A stretch of DNA of 44,544 nt from an uncultured Lachnospiraceae bacterium (GCA_949840465.1 CATKXE010000020.1:1-44544); one strand, 5' to 3'; shown: positions 1 through 8,632, numbered from the stretch's first letter. A program made the numbers and translations. Notes: generated from the letters alone by a model not told the origin.

Positions 1-487
1 ATGAACCTGCGTAATCATGGAATCCCATCTGTGACAGCCAGCCGTCGCCCCATATCCAGTGCGCCTCGATGGGATAGATCAAAGCGGAGATCACCGCCGA
101 ATAAAAGCAATAGGATAAAAATTTCGTCCTCTCAGCCATCGCCCCCGATACGATCGTAGCCGTCGTCGCACAGAACACCAGATTAAATACAAAGTTGGAC
201 CAGTCAAATCCGCCGTAGTCTGTAAAAATATCAAAACCAGGTTTTCCGATCAGCCCCGCCAGATCTTCTCCCAGAAGAAGGCCGAAACCGATCAGGATAA
301 ACATCACCGTGCCGATACAGAAGTCCATCAGGTTCTTCATCAGGATATTGCCCGTATTCTTTGCTCTGGTGAATCCCGCCTCTACCATTGCGAATCCTGC
401 CTGCATCCAGAATACCAGCGCGGCGCCGATTAAGAACCAGACGCCGAACAGTTCGCTGTTTACAGCGCTCATAATTTCTTCAGTCAT
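1..487 (-). CDS. amt: Ammonium transporter Amt (5' part only)
   Basis: The first 162 codons of an Amt/MEP/Rh ammonium channel, cut by the window edge. The reading starts MTEEIMSAVNSELFGVWFLI and shows the family's opening helix with the conserved block around MQAGFAMVEAGFTRAKN, then NILMKNLMDFCIGT, a loop with DYGGFDWSNF, and ATIVSGAMAERTKF followed by YPIEAHWIWG. These are diagnostic of Amt inner-membrane proteins that take up ammonium. The start at 487 is set by an AGGAGGT ribosome binding site six bases upstream. The gene sits behind its own promoter and a terminator-like hairpin (separate entries), so expression is probably controlled by attenuation, as expected for a nitrogen gene. A PII gene often follows amt but would lie outside the window. 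Confidence 0.95.
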   Translation of the reverse strand, partial: MTEEIMSAVNSELFGVWFLIGAALVFWMQAGFAMVEAGFTRAKNTGNILMKNLMDFCIGTVMFILIGFGLLLGEDLAGLIGKPGFDIFTDYGGFDWSNFVFNLVFCATTATIVSGAMAERTKFLSYCFYSAVISALIYPIEAHWIWGDGWLSQMGFHDYAGS

Positions 488-609
488 AATGATACCTCCT
501 TTTTTAGCAGCCAATTTGCATATATGCAGACAGCGGGGCCTGGTCTTTCTTTGAGAAAAGCACCCTTGCCCCGCCGCCTTATATATGAAAACTTTATGGG
601 AAACCTGTT

Positions 610-651
610 TCATTCCCTGTAAACAAAAAAAGAGGCTATGAACTTTTTCAT
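610..651 (-). CDS. Possible 13-residue leader peptide inside the amt attenuator
   Basis: Seen: starting in the ascending arm of the attenuator hairpin, a short frame reads MKKFIASFFVYRE and stops with TGA. A GAGG lies five bases before the ATG. The frame runs through the whole hairpin and its T-run, so a translating ribosome would prevent or disrupt the terminator fold. Inference: this could be a leader peptide coupling translation to transcription of amt. It contains no glutamine, so it is not a classical amino-acid-counting leader. The alternative is chance, because a palindrome carrying CTATGAA will offer an ATG anyway. Confidence 0.25.
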   Translation of the reverse strand: MKKFIASFFVYRE

Positions 652-657
652 AGCCTC
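625..657 (-). terminator. Promoter-proximal terminator/attenuator of amt
   Basis: Perfect 11-bp inverted repeat GAGGCTATGAA / TTCATAGCCTC with a four-base loop, followed on the minus strand by seven T residues. It begins only about a dozen bases downstream of the predicted amt transcription start, so it lies between promoter and gene and should abort most transcripts unless relieved. It could also end read-through from the carboxypeptidase gene upstream. Confidence 0.8.
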
Positions 658-674
658 CTCGCCTGACGGTATGT

Positions 675-703
675 ATCATACCACCGCTTTTTTTAATTGT
701 CAA
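675..703 (-). promoter_or_regulatory. Strong sigma-A promoter of amt
   Basis: On the minus strand: TTGACA (698-703), 17-bp spacer, TATGAT (675-680), with a TG one base before the -10 (extended -10). Predicted start near 668, giving a leader of about 180 nt. Besides the attenuator, the leader holds a second hairpin, GCGGGGC/GCCCCGC with an inner TTTCT/AGAAA stem, between about 533 and 575. Confidence 0.8.
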
Positions 704-801
704 TACTTTAACGCGCCCGAATTTCAGATTTATTTTCGATTTGTAAAAAGTATATAAAGTGCTGTCGTTTTTTTCTTTTATTTTTTCCAAATCTGACAGC
801 C

Positions 802-1632
802 CTATTGCCGGGACAGATATTCTTCCAGAGTGAGATCCTTCTCCTTAATCTCCTTTGCCGCCTCTTTCCCTACATAGCGGTAATGCCATGGCTCAAACAC
901 AATCCCCGTAATCGCGGATTTCTCCGGTGGATAACGCAGGATAAAGCCGTATTTCCAGCAGTTCTCGGCCAGCCACCTGGCCTCCTCGGTCTCTGCCTGC
1001 TTATCGTCGAGCTCCCCGTACTTTGTAGACACAATATCCAGCGCAAGCCCGCTGGCATGCTCGCTGGTTCCCGGAACCGCCACGGATTTCTTCGTCTCCT
1101 CGTAGGCCTCCAAAGGGCTCTTCCCCTGATTGATCCAGTCAACCATCGTGGTATTGAAGACCTCCCACTGGCTCTCATAATCCCGGTATGCAGAACAGAT
1201 ATACATCTGCATCCCATCTCCTACCGCATCCTCAAGCATCTCGGAAAGTTCCGGCATGATTCTTGCATCCACAAACTTCCCCTCTACGGCTTCTGCAAGT
1301 TCCGGCCTATACTCCGTATCCAGAGGGCTCGACTCATTGATCAGCACGAGAGCCCACCCCTCCTCCTTTGAAGAAAGAATCTCTGAATTCTGATTCTCCC
1401 CCTTCTGTGTTGAGCCGCTTTTCAGTTCGCCGGAAAGCTGTTCATTCTTATCCTCCAATGTGGTGATCTGTTCTTTATATTTTTTCTCAAGCCCACCGAT
1501 CCGGATCCGGTTTATCAATGACCCCAACAAAAAGCAGATGATGATTCCTGAGATGAATCCTACGATCAGAACCTTTTTTAACCGCTCCTCATATTTCTTC
1601 AAAAACCTCGCCTTATTATTATCTATACGCAT
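802..1632 (-). CDS. D-alanyl-D-alanine carboxypeptidase, VanY family, membrane-anchored
   Basis: A 276-residue zinc peptidase of the VanY/DacB family that trims the terminal D-Ala from peptidoglycan stem peptides outside the cell. One membrane segment (about residues 21-42) is followed by a charged coiled-coil stretch, then the catalytic domain. Zinc ligands are visible: His192 and Asp199 in SEHASGLALD and His250 in EPWHYRYVG, with the preceding Glu247 as likely general base. The start was placed at 1632 because AGGAGGG lies four bases before that ATG; an upstream GTG at 1674 stays in frame but has no ribosome binding site. It is not accompanied by vanA/vanX-type genes, so ordinary wall maturation is more likely than glycopeptide resistance. 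Confidence 0.9.
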   Translation of the reverse strand: MRIDNNKARFLKKYEERLKKVLIVGFISGIIICFLLGSLINRIRIGGLEKKYKEQITTLEDKNEQLSGELKSGSTQKGENQNSEILSSKEEGWALVLINESSPLDTEYRPELAEAVEGKFVDARIMPELSEMLEDAVGDGMQMYICSAYRDYESQWEVFNTTMVDWINQGKSPLEAYEETKKSVAVPGTSEHASGLALDIVSTKYGELDDKQAETEEARWLAENCWKYGFILRYPPEKSAITGIVFEPWHYRYVGKEAAKEIKEKDLTLEEYLSRQ

Positions 1633-1768
1633 ATCGCCCTCCTGATAAGAAACCGTAGCCCCCTCTGGCTGCACAGCAGTTTTTCTCTCCCCTTCAGAAC
1701 TGCCTGCGTAAATTCGGACGGTTTTGCCGCACGAATCTGTCTATGGCAGTGTTCCCTGCAATCGTTTC

Positions 1769-2467
1769 TTATAAATGCACCTGTATGATCCGGTCAATGG
1801 ATGCATCCGTAGAACATACGGCTATACGGTACATGTCCTTTAAATCTTCCTTTCCGGACTCTTCATGAACCATGCATTCCCCCTCTGCATCGATTCCGGC
1901 AAGCTGTCCCTCTCTCAGTACAGCCTCCCTGTAATAATACGTCTCCTGAAATTGCTCCGGCTGCCGCACAAGAACCGGCGGACTGCCGAGCGCGATCTCA
2001 AAGGTATCCATTCCCAGCGCAAGCCCTTCTCTTGTTGCCTTGAGGAAACTCTCCTTCAACACCCAGTAGCGGTAAAAAAGTTCTCCCTGCCGCATCGCAT
2101 CTTTCCCGCCTGCAATCCGCCCATACTCCGCCGGGCAGAAAAAACGTCCGGCAATCTTTAAGTCAGCGCGTCCCATCTTCTCAATATCACAGCCTACTCT
2201 GGGCTGCTCCTTTGTCTGCCCCATATAAACAGAACACAGCACATAGTCCCCTGAGTGGGAAAAATTATATGCTGCGTCCTCTGGTATTCCATATTCCTTT
2301 TTCATCCGCTCATATAAAGTCCACACTCCGATACTCTGCGCACGCGCCTGCTTTCCTCTCATGGGATCCGCCTTTTCCCTGCGGAATCCCGGAGCCTTAC
2401 TGTAACACAGGTCAAAGTAAGCTTCTTCATACAGTGGAACAATGCTGGCTACCCATGTCCTGATCAT
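1769..2467 (-). CDS. 4'-phosphopantetheinyl transferase, Sfp type
   Basis: A 232-residue Sfp/HetI-type enzyme that moves the phosphopantetheine arm from CoA to a serine of carrier proteins. The family signatures are in place: NFSHSGDYVLCSV, VGCDIEKMGR with the Mg-binding Asp-Ile-Glu, and FYRYWVLKESFLKATREGL with the second acidic/lysine motif. The length matches Sfp. No polyketide or peptide synthetase and no carrier protein is present nearby, so the partner is elsewhere in the genome; it may even serve the fatty-acid carrier protein. The start codon has only a weak GGGA upstream. The gene follows the GGDEF-EAL gene by about 58 bp on the same strand and may be co-transcribed with it. Confidence 0.88.
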   Translation of the reverse strand: MIRTWVASIVPLYEEAYFDLCYSKAPGFRREKADPMRGKQARAQSIGVWTLYERMKKEYGIPEDAAYNFSHSGDYVLCSVYMGQTKEQPRVGCDIEKMGRADLKIAGRFFCPAEYGRIAGGKDAMRQGELFYRYWVLKESFLKATREGLALGMDTFEIALGSPPVLVRQPEQFQETYYYREAVLREGQLAGIDAEGECMVHEESGKEDLKDMYRIAVCSTDASIDRIIQVHL

Positions 2468-2525
2468 ATTCTATTCCCATTCTTCAAGCCCCATGAAATC
2501 CTTTCTTTCATGGATGATGCTTTCC

Positions 2526-4142
2526 TTATCCTTTCAAATACCGGACTTCAAACGTATCCACCGTGATCGGTTTGTTAAAAAGCGTCCCCTGGACAAAATC
2601 GCAGCCCATCTCCTTAAGCACATTCAGCTGATCCTGCGTCTCCACGCCGGCTGCCGATACATTGACTCCTAGCCTCTGGCAGACGTCAATCACAGCCTGC
2701 GACACGATCTGGCATCTCCGGTTGCCTACAATATTCGCAGTCAGGCTCTTATCCAGCTTCAACGCGTCAAACTGCATCACAGAGAGGATGCCGAAACTGG
2801 AATTTTTGGCGCCGAAACGATCCAGAAGAACTCGGATATTCGCTTTACGGATCTTATTGCTGGTCTCGGCCAGCATCTCCTGATTCATCTCCCCGCGGGT
2901 CTCGGATACCTCCACCTGCAGGTACTCGCAGGATACATGGTACTTTTCCACCAATTCCTGCATCTTTTCTGTGACATTCTGCCTGCAAAGGGTGGAACCG
3001 GAAAAATTGATGGAAATCGGAACCATAGGCAGATCCTCCATCTCCCAGCGCTGCAGTGTCTTACAGACTTCTTCAAACACATAAAGATCCAGATGATAGG
3101 AAAGCCTGGTCTCCTCCAGCAGAGTAAGGTAGCGCTCCGGGTTCATGATGCCCAGATCCTTGTGATGATACCTCACCAGCGCTTCTGCACCTGCAATCTC
3201 ATTAGAATTAGCGTCCATAATCGGCATCAGGCAATAGATAAAATTCCCCGACTTAATATCATCCAGCAGATCCTGCTTGATGATCGGTTCATGATGCCCT
3301 TTTTTCAGGTTCTTATAATACTTCTTCTTCTCTTCCCGCATCATATTCTCGGCATCCGCCACAAGAATATCTACGTCGATATCAATCTTCTCCCAGGCAT
3401 ACCCCATGGTCACCAGGCCAAGGCTAATGTTGTCCAGCTTGTTATGCGCAGCCTGCACGCCCTTCATAAATTTTTCATAAGAAATATTCTCCACAATGGC
3501 CAGATATTCATCTCCGGTGAGACGGTATACATTGGCGCTGCGAAAGTATTCCTCAAGGATCTCCCCCACACGTACGACGACTTCATCCCCGTATTCTCTT
3601 CCGAACTCCTTGTTAAAGTTCTTAAGCCCGTTGATATCCACTGACAGCGCCCCTACAGACCTGAGTTCCTTCTGCTTCGCCGAAGCCAGATATGCCACAA
3701 AGCTGTTCCGGTTCAAAAGTCCTGTCAGATCGTCGTGATAACTGAGGTATTCCTGCTGTTTTTGGGTCTTGTGCAGGATAATCGTCTGGGAAATATAGGG
3801 CAGTACCGCCCGCATCAGAGACAACTCACAGCCGCCGCGGCGTACATTGACTACAGCCAATATGGCTGTGCGCCCTTCCTCCAACGGATGAAATACACTG
3901 TAGCATTCGTCCCGCGTATCTGTGATCTCGTGCTTCACCCAACGGGGCATATGCTCCGCATCCAGCATCTTGATCTGATCCCGCTGCCATGGGATGTTCT
4001 CCGCGCACCACTCATATATGGTTCCGATCTCATACTCGTCTTTTTCAATGTAGTACGTGTATTCCGCATCATAATAATCTCTTACCGTACTCAGCACATC
4101 GTTCATGATCTCAAGAATAGAACGCATCTTATTTTCACTCAT
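2526..4142 (-). CDS. GGDEF-EAL protein with degenerate catalytic motifs
   Basis: A 538-residue soluble protein with no membrane segment. Residues 1-130 look like a GAF-type sensor domain. Residues about 133-280 form a GGDEF domain whose signature is TGDEY (209-213) instead of GGDEF. Residues about 290-535 form an EAL domain in which EAL itself survives (320-322), but the metal-binding DDFG motif reads DRFG (441-444) and the EGVE motif reads AAGVE (497-501). From the known roles of these residues, phosphodiesterase activity is probably lost, and cyclase activity is doubtful. The protein more likely acts as a c-di-GMP-binding or regulatory scaffold. A GGGAG site precedes the start. Confidence 0.88.
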   Translation of the reverse strand: MSENKMRSILEIMNDVLSTVRDYYDAEYTYYIEKDEYEIGTIYEWCAENIPWQRDQIKMLDAEHMPRWVKHEITDTRDECYSVFHPLEEGRTAILAVVNVRRGGCELSLMRAVLPYISQTIILHKTQKQQEYLSYHDDLTGLLNRNSFVAYLASAKQKELRSVGALSVDINGLKNFNKEFGREYGDEVVVRVGEILEEYFRSANVYRLTGDEYLAIVENISYEKFMKGVQAAHNKLDNISLGLVTMGYAWEKIDIDVDILVADAENMMREEKKKYYKNLKKGHHEPIIKQDLLDDIKSGNFIYCLMPIMDANSNEIAGAEALVRYHHKDLGIMNPERYLTLLEETRLSYHLDLYVFEEVCKTLQRWEMEDLPMVPISINFSGSTLCRQNVTEKMQELVEKYHVSCEYLQVEVSETRGEMNQEMLAETSNKIRKANIRVLLDRFGAKNSSFGILSVMQFDALKLDKSLTANIVGNRRCQIVSQAVIDVCQRLGVNVSAAGVETQDQLNVLKEMGCDFVQGTLFNKPITVDTFEVRYLKG

Positions 4143-4644
4143 AAACTACTCTCCCTTACCCCTGTAGGAACCATCCTGAAATATAACAGGCCGTTCCGTT
4201 ACGCTCCCAAAGGATCAATTAATCCCCTGATCCTGATACCTGATCGGACGAAGTCCGCCTATCCCGAAAGGATATGAATACCGGATGCCCTTTGGGTACA
4301 GATCAAAAAACTTACTATACAAAGCATATTGTAGTATAATGAGTTTGAAATTGCAACCGAAATTCGAGAAAATCCGCGCGGAAATTTCCATACCGTATCC
4401 TAAAAAGTCACTTTTGGGGATATAATGCGGCAAAATTCCATAATTCATTCTGTGTTCGGCAGACCCGCGAGAAAAGTTCTCCAAAAAAGTTTTATTTTCT
4501 GTAAACCGGCCGATATTATATATATGAGAATTTAAGCGGAAGACCTGGCTGTATCATGAGGGGGACTCATGTGCGCTAAAACCAGTTCGCGAAGGAACAT
4601 GACATATAGAGATTCTGCTATGGATTACAGAAAGGAGGTCCTTT
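4143..4644. other. 502-bp non-coding region between divergent genes
   Basis: Holds the 5' regions of the GGDEF-EAL gene (minus) and of the coiled-coil gene (plus). On the minus strand the last ~100 nt before the GGDEF-EAL gene are rich in short hairpins: ATCC/GGGAT, CGGAC-TTC-GTCCG, and GGATCA/TGATCC. A plus-strand promoter candidate is TTACTA (4312-4317), 17 bp, TATAAT (4335-4340). ATGAG/CTCAT forms a small hairpin near 4556. I could not match any of this to a riboswitch class, c-di-GMP riboswitches included. Confidence 0.5.
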
Positions 4645-5478
4645 ATGAAGGTTACAATGAGAAACTACCAGCGTGCCGCCGCTGTCCCATATAAAAAGCA
4701 GGCTCCGTCTTTGCCGGAAGATCCTGAGGACAGAATGGATGCCGGGGCGCAGGCCGGGTTGAGCCTGAACGGTGATATCGACGCGAAAGCACCCGGTTCG
4801 GTCTGGAACCCGATGGAGAAAGAGGAACAGGAATCTTCCTTAAACGCTCTCTTAGAGCAGGCCAAAGAAAGTTCCAATTTTAAGATATCCACCTCCATGC
4901 CGGATGACTCGGTAGGGCAACTTGCAACCGAGCTTGCAAGGTCAGAGACGAGGATGGACGTGGTACAGGTGTCCTCCAAGGCAATGCGGGCGCTGGCAAA
5001 CCTGAAGATGTCCTATGTACTCAGCGAGGGCAAAGAGAAGGAAAAGATTGCCCAGATGATCCGGCGCATGGAAAGGCTGACCAAGAAGATCCACAAAAAA
5101 ATGCGCCACCTGAACAATGAAGAACAGTTGGAACTGCAAAGAAAGCGTGCTCAAAAAAAGCAGGAGCTGGAACGGGAATCTGAAATCCGCAGGGAACTCC
5201 GCCGCAGAAAGACCAAACGCCGCAGGGAAGAGCAGAACTATGCGTCCAGAGAGGTTGATGAAGACCGCAAACAGGCTTTGCAGGATATCATCTCCGCAAT
5301 GTCTGCCGGTTTAGGAGGCTCTGCCTCCTCCTCCGAACTTGCTGCAATCGCAGCCGGCATAGGCAGCGCCGCCGCTTCCACGGTTTCTCCCGCTTCCGCG
5401 GCCGCAGGGGCGGACGCCTATACCGCTGTAATGGATGCTCCGGCGACGGACAGCGGGGCAGTTGACGTGGTTGTTTAG
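4645..5478 (+). CDS. Coiled-coil protein of unknown function
   Basis: A 277-residue protein that I do not recognise as a named family. The N-terminal ~95 residues are polar and probably disordered. Residues about 100-215 are strongly helical and extremely charged: a run of Lys/Arg/Glu heptads including RRELRRRKTKRRREEQN. The C-terminal ~55 residues are small and hydrophobic, made of Ala/Gly/Ser/Val (SAGLGGSASSSELAAIAAGIG), and could pass for a glycine-alanine linker or a short membrane-active segment. There is no signal peptide. The start is supported by AAAGGAGG seven bases upstream. It is one of few plus-strand genes here and converges on the sugar locus across a shared terminator. Confidence 0.8.
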   Translation: MKVTMRNYQRAAAVPYKKQAPSLPEDPEDRMDAGAQAGLSLNGDIDAKAPGSVWNPMEKEEQESSLNALLEQAKESSNFKISTSMPDDSVGQLATELARSETRMDVVQVSSKAMRALANLKMSYVLSEGKEKEKIAQMIRRMERLTKKIHKKMRHLNNEEQLELQRKRAQKKQELERESEIRRELRRRKTKRRREEQNYASREVDEDRKQALQDIISAMSAGLGGSASSSELAAIAAGIGSAAASTVSPASAAAGADAYTAVMDAPATDSGAVDVVV

Positions 5479-5498
5479 ATCTCTGTGTTCGCGGGAAT

Positions 5499-5547
5499 AA
5501 AAAGACAGCCCTTTGGCAGATCAATCTCTGCACAGGCTGTCTTTTTT
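5499..5547. terminator. Bidirectional terminator
   Basis: AAGACAGCC (5502-5510) pairs with GGCTGTCTT (5535-5543), with an inner GCAGA/TCTGC stem. A-rich and T-rich flanks on both sides allow it to end both the coiled-coil gene (plus) and the isomerase gene (minus). Just before it, 5489-5504 matches the 3' end of the palindromic repeat family (TTCGCGGGAATAAAA). Confidence 0.85.
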
Positions 5548-5608
5548 ACTCGGTTATTAATGCAATGCCGTACCCATTTGGCCAGAAACTTATTTTTCGA
5601 TGTACTGG

Positions 5609-7027
5609 TTATCTGGTCACAATATCCACCGGGACATTGAAGATCTTCGCTACTTTCAGGATTGTATCAATATGCCTTCCCGTAGCTGCCGCGAAATGAT
5701 GGGTTGGTCCGCATTCGCTCCACTGGTTCACAAATTCCCTTGCTCCGCAGGTAAAGCGTGTCCTCATGTTGGTATCGCCAAAAGACAGAATCTTGCCTTC
5801 CTCATTGACGCCCTCTGCCGCAATGAACTTGAAATGCCCGTCCCCGTCCTGTGTGATGGCAAGATACGTCACCGGCCCTGTATATGGATAGAACTGGGTC
5901 AGGTAACCGCCTCCTGTCTTTCCATGGAATACTTTTACGATCTTCATGGTGGGCTTCTTATCGGAAATATCTGCGTCCCCTGATCCGCTGTGTCCGATGA
6001 TCGCAATATCGTCATTGAAATCAATCGAATACATCTCTGCAAGCTGTCCGGTGCCGGAGATCGTCTTTAAGATGCTCATTGCCATGGCAACCTTCATATC
6101 CCCTTCTACCGCGCAGGCAGTTCCCTGTTTGATGAGCATGGAAAATGCAGGAATCAGCATACTGTCAAGGACGCCGGCCTTGCCCTGAGCAAACCCGTCA
6201 TAATGGGAAGCGACCAGGCCCAGTTTTTCATCCTTCACCCACTGTTCAAAAGCAACCACGTATTTTGCCATCTCCCACACTTCTTCAATGCTTCCGCCGC
6301 CTTCAATATCAAAGGTATCCAGAATATCCTGTGCCTTTGCGCGGATTGCGTCCTCGTCGGTTATATCGTCCGCGATGGCCCACATTTTCTCCCAATCAAA
6401 CTGCTTGGTATACAGATGCATCCTTCTGTACAGGTTGGACTCATCAATATAGAGATCCATCATGCCCGGATAGGGCCTCCCGATCTGCGCGATATTGGTA
6501 TCGCGGAATCTCCGTCTCACCTGTGCGGCACGGCACCAGTCTTCAATCTCTGCCTGAACGCCGGGATCGCCGCCCTCCACGACACCGGTGATCACCGCAT
6601 GCCTCTTGCCGTATCTCTCAAGGTCTGCCACCATCTCGCCTACAGCGCCGCATGCATAGCCTTCACCCAGCCAGGATGCGATATCCGTATGGTCATAATC
6701 CAATGCCTTTAACTTCTGCACATTGACAAGCACCACCGGAACATCCAGATCCCGGACTGCCGGAAGCATATTGTAGGATGTGGCGTAGGTCAGAAGCTGC
6801 ATAAATACCAGGTCAACGTCCGCCGCGCGGAACTGATCCCCGGCAGCCTGTGACTGCTCCTTTGTCGTCACCATTCCGCCGTCGACGATCTCCACCGTAT
6901 CGGGAAGCGTCTTCTTAAACGCATCGTACTGCGCCTCAAATTCAGGCACCAGTGACGGGAACTGCGGCAGATATGCGCCTAAGGCTATGGAAAATACGCC
7001 AACTTTTGCTTTTGTCTCAACTAACAT
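5609..7027 (-). CDS. L-arabinose/L-fucose isomerase-family ketol isomerase
   Basis: A 472-residue sugar isomerase of the AraA-like family (COG2160 type), which converts an aldose to a ketose using a divalent metal. The N-terminal Rossmann-like domain starts KVGVFSIALGAYLPQFPSL. The C-terminal active-site half shows ACAVEGDMKVAMAM with the conserved glutamate, the acidic/His segment FNDDIAIIGHSGSGD, and GPTHHFAAATGRH carrying the late histidines. It lies 92 bp downstream of the rhamnulokinase-type gene on the same strand, with AGGAGGG before the ATG. By context it should feed that kinase. The substrate is uncertain: L-rhamnose, L-fucose, L-arabinose or another deoxy/pentose sugar. It is not the RhaA fold normally paired with rhamnulokinase. 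Confidence 0.85.
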   Translation of the reverse strand: MLVETKAKVGVFSIALGAYLPQFPSLVPEFEAQYDAFKKTLPDTVEIVDGGMVTTKEQSQAAGDQFRAADVDLVFMQLLTYATSYNMLPAVRDLDVPVVLVNVQKLKALDYDHTDIASWLGEGYACGAVGEMVADLERYGKRHAVITGVVEGGDPGVQAEIEDWCRAAQVRRRFRDTNIAQIGRPYPGMMDLYIDESNLYRRMHLYTKQFDWEKMWAIADDITDEDAIRAKAQDILDTFDIEGGGSIEEVWEMAKYVVAFEQWVKDEKLGLVASHYDGFAQGKAGVLDSMLIPAFSMLIKQGTACAVEGDMKVAMAMSILKTISGTGQLAEMYSIDFNDDIAIIGHSGSGDADISDKKPTMKIVKVFHGKTGGGYLTQFYPYTGPVTYLAITQDGDGHFKFIAAEGVNEEGKILSFGDTNMRTRFTCGAREFVNQWSECGPTHHFAAATGRHIDTILKVAKIFNVPVDIVTR

Positions 7028-7119
7028 GTTAAACCCTCCTGTTTTATATGATTTCTTATATTACAACGCACCTCTCGCTTCGCCGGATGCAGCTGTAGTC
7101 TTGGACATTTCGATTGTTT

Positions 7120-8517
7120 TTATCCATAATATTTGATGTCAAACGACTGCCCGATGCAGGTCCGTGCCGCCGACAGGTCTGCAAACACGCCGTCCTGCAG
7201 CATCTGGACAGCCAGATTCCCAATGGCGGTGGCTTCCGTGGGGCCGGCGGATACTTTCTTGCCGGTATACTTCGCAGTCAGCTCATTGAGATATCCCGCA
7301 TTGGCGCCGCCGCCTACCACATAGATCGTATCATATGTCCTGCCTGTGATGGCCTCGATCTCTTTGACCGTCTCGCCGTAGCAGTACGCAAGGCTGTTGT
7401 AGACTACTGCGGAGATCTCGCCCACCGTGTGGGGCACCGGCTGGTCTGTATTAGCGCAGAAATCCTGGACTGCCCTGATCATGCTCTGGGGCGCAAAGAA
7501 ACAGTCGTCATTGCAGTCTACGATGGAAGTGATATTTTCTTTGGAAGCACGCTCGCAGATCTCTGCAAAAGAAAGATCCTCTTCAAATTCCTTCTTCACG
7601 GACTGGATCATCCACAGGCCCATAATATTCTTCAGAAAACGGAACCGGTGGTCATAGCCGCCTTCATTGGTGAAGTTGGCCTGCATGCTGGCCATGGAAC
7701 AGTCCGCTTCCTTCCGCTCGATTCCCATAAGCGACCATGTACCGGAGCTGATGTAGATGGCATTGTCGTCGTTGGTGGGGACTGCCAGCACCGCGGAACC
7801 CGTATCATGGGTAGCCGGAAGCACAACCGTACAGTCAAAGCCCACTTCTTCCTGAATCTCTTTCGTGAAATTCCCTACAATCGTTCCCGGCATCGATACA
7901 GGACGGAACATTTTAGAATTGTATCCCAGCATCTCGATCAGCTCATAGTCCCAGTCATTGGTCTTTGGGCTTACCAACTGCGTGCTTGTGGCATTGGTAT
8001 ATTCCATCTTCTTTACGCCGGTCAGCAGAAAATCAAAATAATCCGGGATCATCAGCATGGTCTCTGCCTGTTCAAAATACTCCGGATGGGACTCTTTCAC
8101 TGCCATAAGCTGATAGATCGTATTAAATATCTGCTTCTGGATCCCGGTCCTTGCATACAGGGCAGAGAGTGAAATCGTCTCATATACTTTTTCGTCCATC
8201 CCATTGGTGCGGCTGTCGCGATAACCTACGGTCCCGCCCACAACCCTGTCCTCTTTGTCAAGCAGGACGTAATCTACAGCCCATGTATCGATCCCCATGA
8301 AAGAAGGAACCTTACCCAGCTCTTTACACTTTTTCAGCCCGTTCTTAATCTCGGCAAACAAACGCTTTATATCCCAGCAAAGCGTTCCGTCCACATTCTC
8401 CATTCCGTTCGGGAAGCGGTAGATCTCTTCCAGAATCATCTTCCCGTCCACCACAGATGCCAGGATGTGGCGTCCGCTGGATGCCCCGATATCAATGGCT
8501 AAATAATACTTGTCCAT
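7120..8517 (-). CDS. rhaB: Rhamnulokinase-family FGGY carbohydrate kinase
   Basis: A 465-residue FGGY kinase that phosphorylates a ketose at C1 with ATP. The phosphate-1 motif YLAIDIGASSGRHI, the family's FMGIDTWAVDYVLLD, the substrate-side GTVGYRDSRT, and the C-terminal adenosine motif IYVVGGGANAGYLNELTA are all present. Overall layout and length match RhaB. Start supported by GGAGG six bases upstream. Transcribed just upstream of the AraA-like isomerase and downstream of the AraC gene; a TATAAT at 8554-8559 (minus strand) without a good -35 suggests activator-dependent transcription. No aldolase or transporter gene is in the window, so the rest of the pathway must lie elsewhere. Confidence 0.9.
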   Translation of the reverse strand: MDKYYLAIDIGASSGRHILASVVDGKMILEEIYRFPNGMENVDGTLCWDIKRLFAEIKNGLKKCKELGKVPSFMGIDTWAVDYVLLDKEDRVVGGTVGYRDSRTNGMDEKVYETISLSALYARTGIQKQIFNTIYQLMAVKESHPEYFEQAETMLMIPDYFDFLLTGVKKMEYTNATSTQLVSPKTNDWDYELIEMLGYNSKMFRPVSMPGTIVGNFTKEIQEEVGFDCTVVLPATHDTGSAVLAVPTNDDNAIYISSGTWSLMGIERKEADCSMASMQANFTNEGGYDHRFRFLKNIMGLWMIQSVKKEFEEDLSFAEICERASKENITSIVDCNDDCFFAPQSMIRAVQDFCANTDQPVPHTVGEISAVVYNSLAYCYGETVKEIEAITGRTYDTIYVVGGGANAGYLNELTAKYTGKKVSAGPTEATAIGNLAVQMLQDGVFADLSAARTCIGQSFDIKYYG

Positions 8518-8575
8518 TTTGTGCCTCCTTTATATTTTCTTAACTCTGTAAACATTATAGTTGGTAAAAGCGCAC

Positions 8576-8611
8576 AAAAAAAGGTCTCTATTTACTTAAA
8601 AATAGGACCTT
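8576..8611 (-). terminator. Terminator after the AraC gene
   Basis: On the minus strand AAGGTC...TATTT, loop, AAATA...GACCTT, then a run of T. It lies between the AraC stop codon and the rhamnulokinase promoter, so the regulator and the enzymes are separate transcripts. Confidence 0.85.
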
Positions 8612-8632
8612 ATTTGCACTTGCAGCAATTCT

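Noticed and set aside
625..680. ANTAR-type two-hairpin nitrogen leader
   Set aside because: The small GGTATG/CATACC hairpin overlaps the -10 and cannot be in the transcript; loop sequences do not fit the ANTAR pattern.
4215..4484. Minus-strand frame of 89 codons upstream of the GGDEF-EAL gene
   Set aside because: No ribosome binding site, no recognisable motif, and it covers the hairpin-rich leader; treated as non-coding.
4143..4644. Possible c-di-GMP or other riboswitch
   Set aside because: None of the conserved core sequences of c-di-GMP-I or II riboswitches could be found on either strand.
7114..8172. Long plus-strand open frame (352 codons) opposite the kinase gene
   Set aside because: It is the antisense shadow of the FGGY kinase, whose motifs are clear on the minus strand; no ribosome binding site and no protein family.
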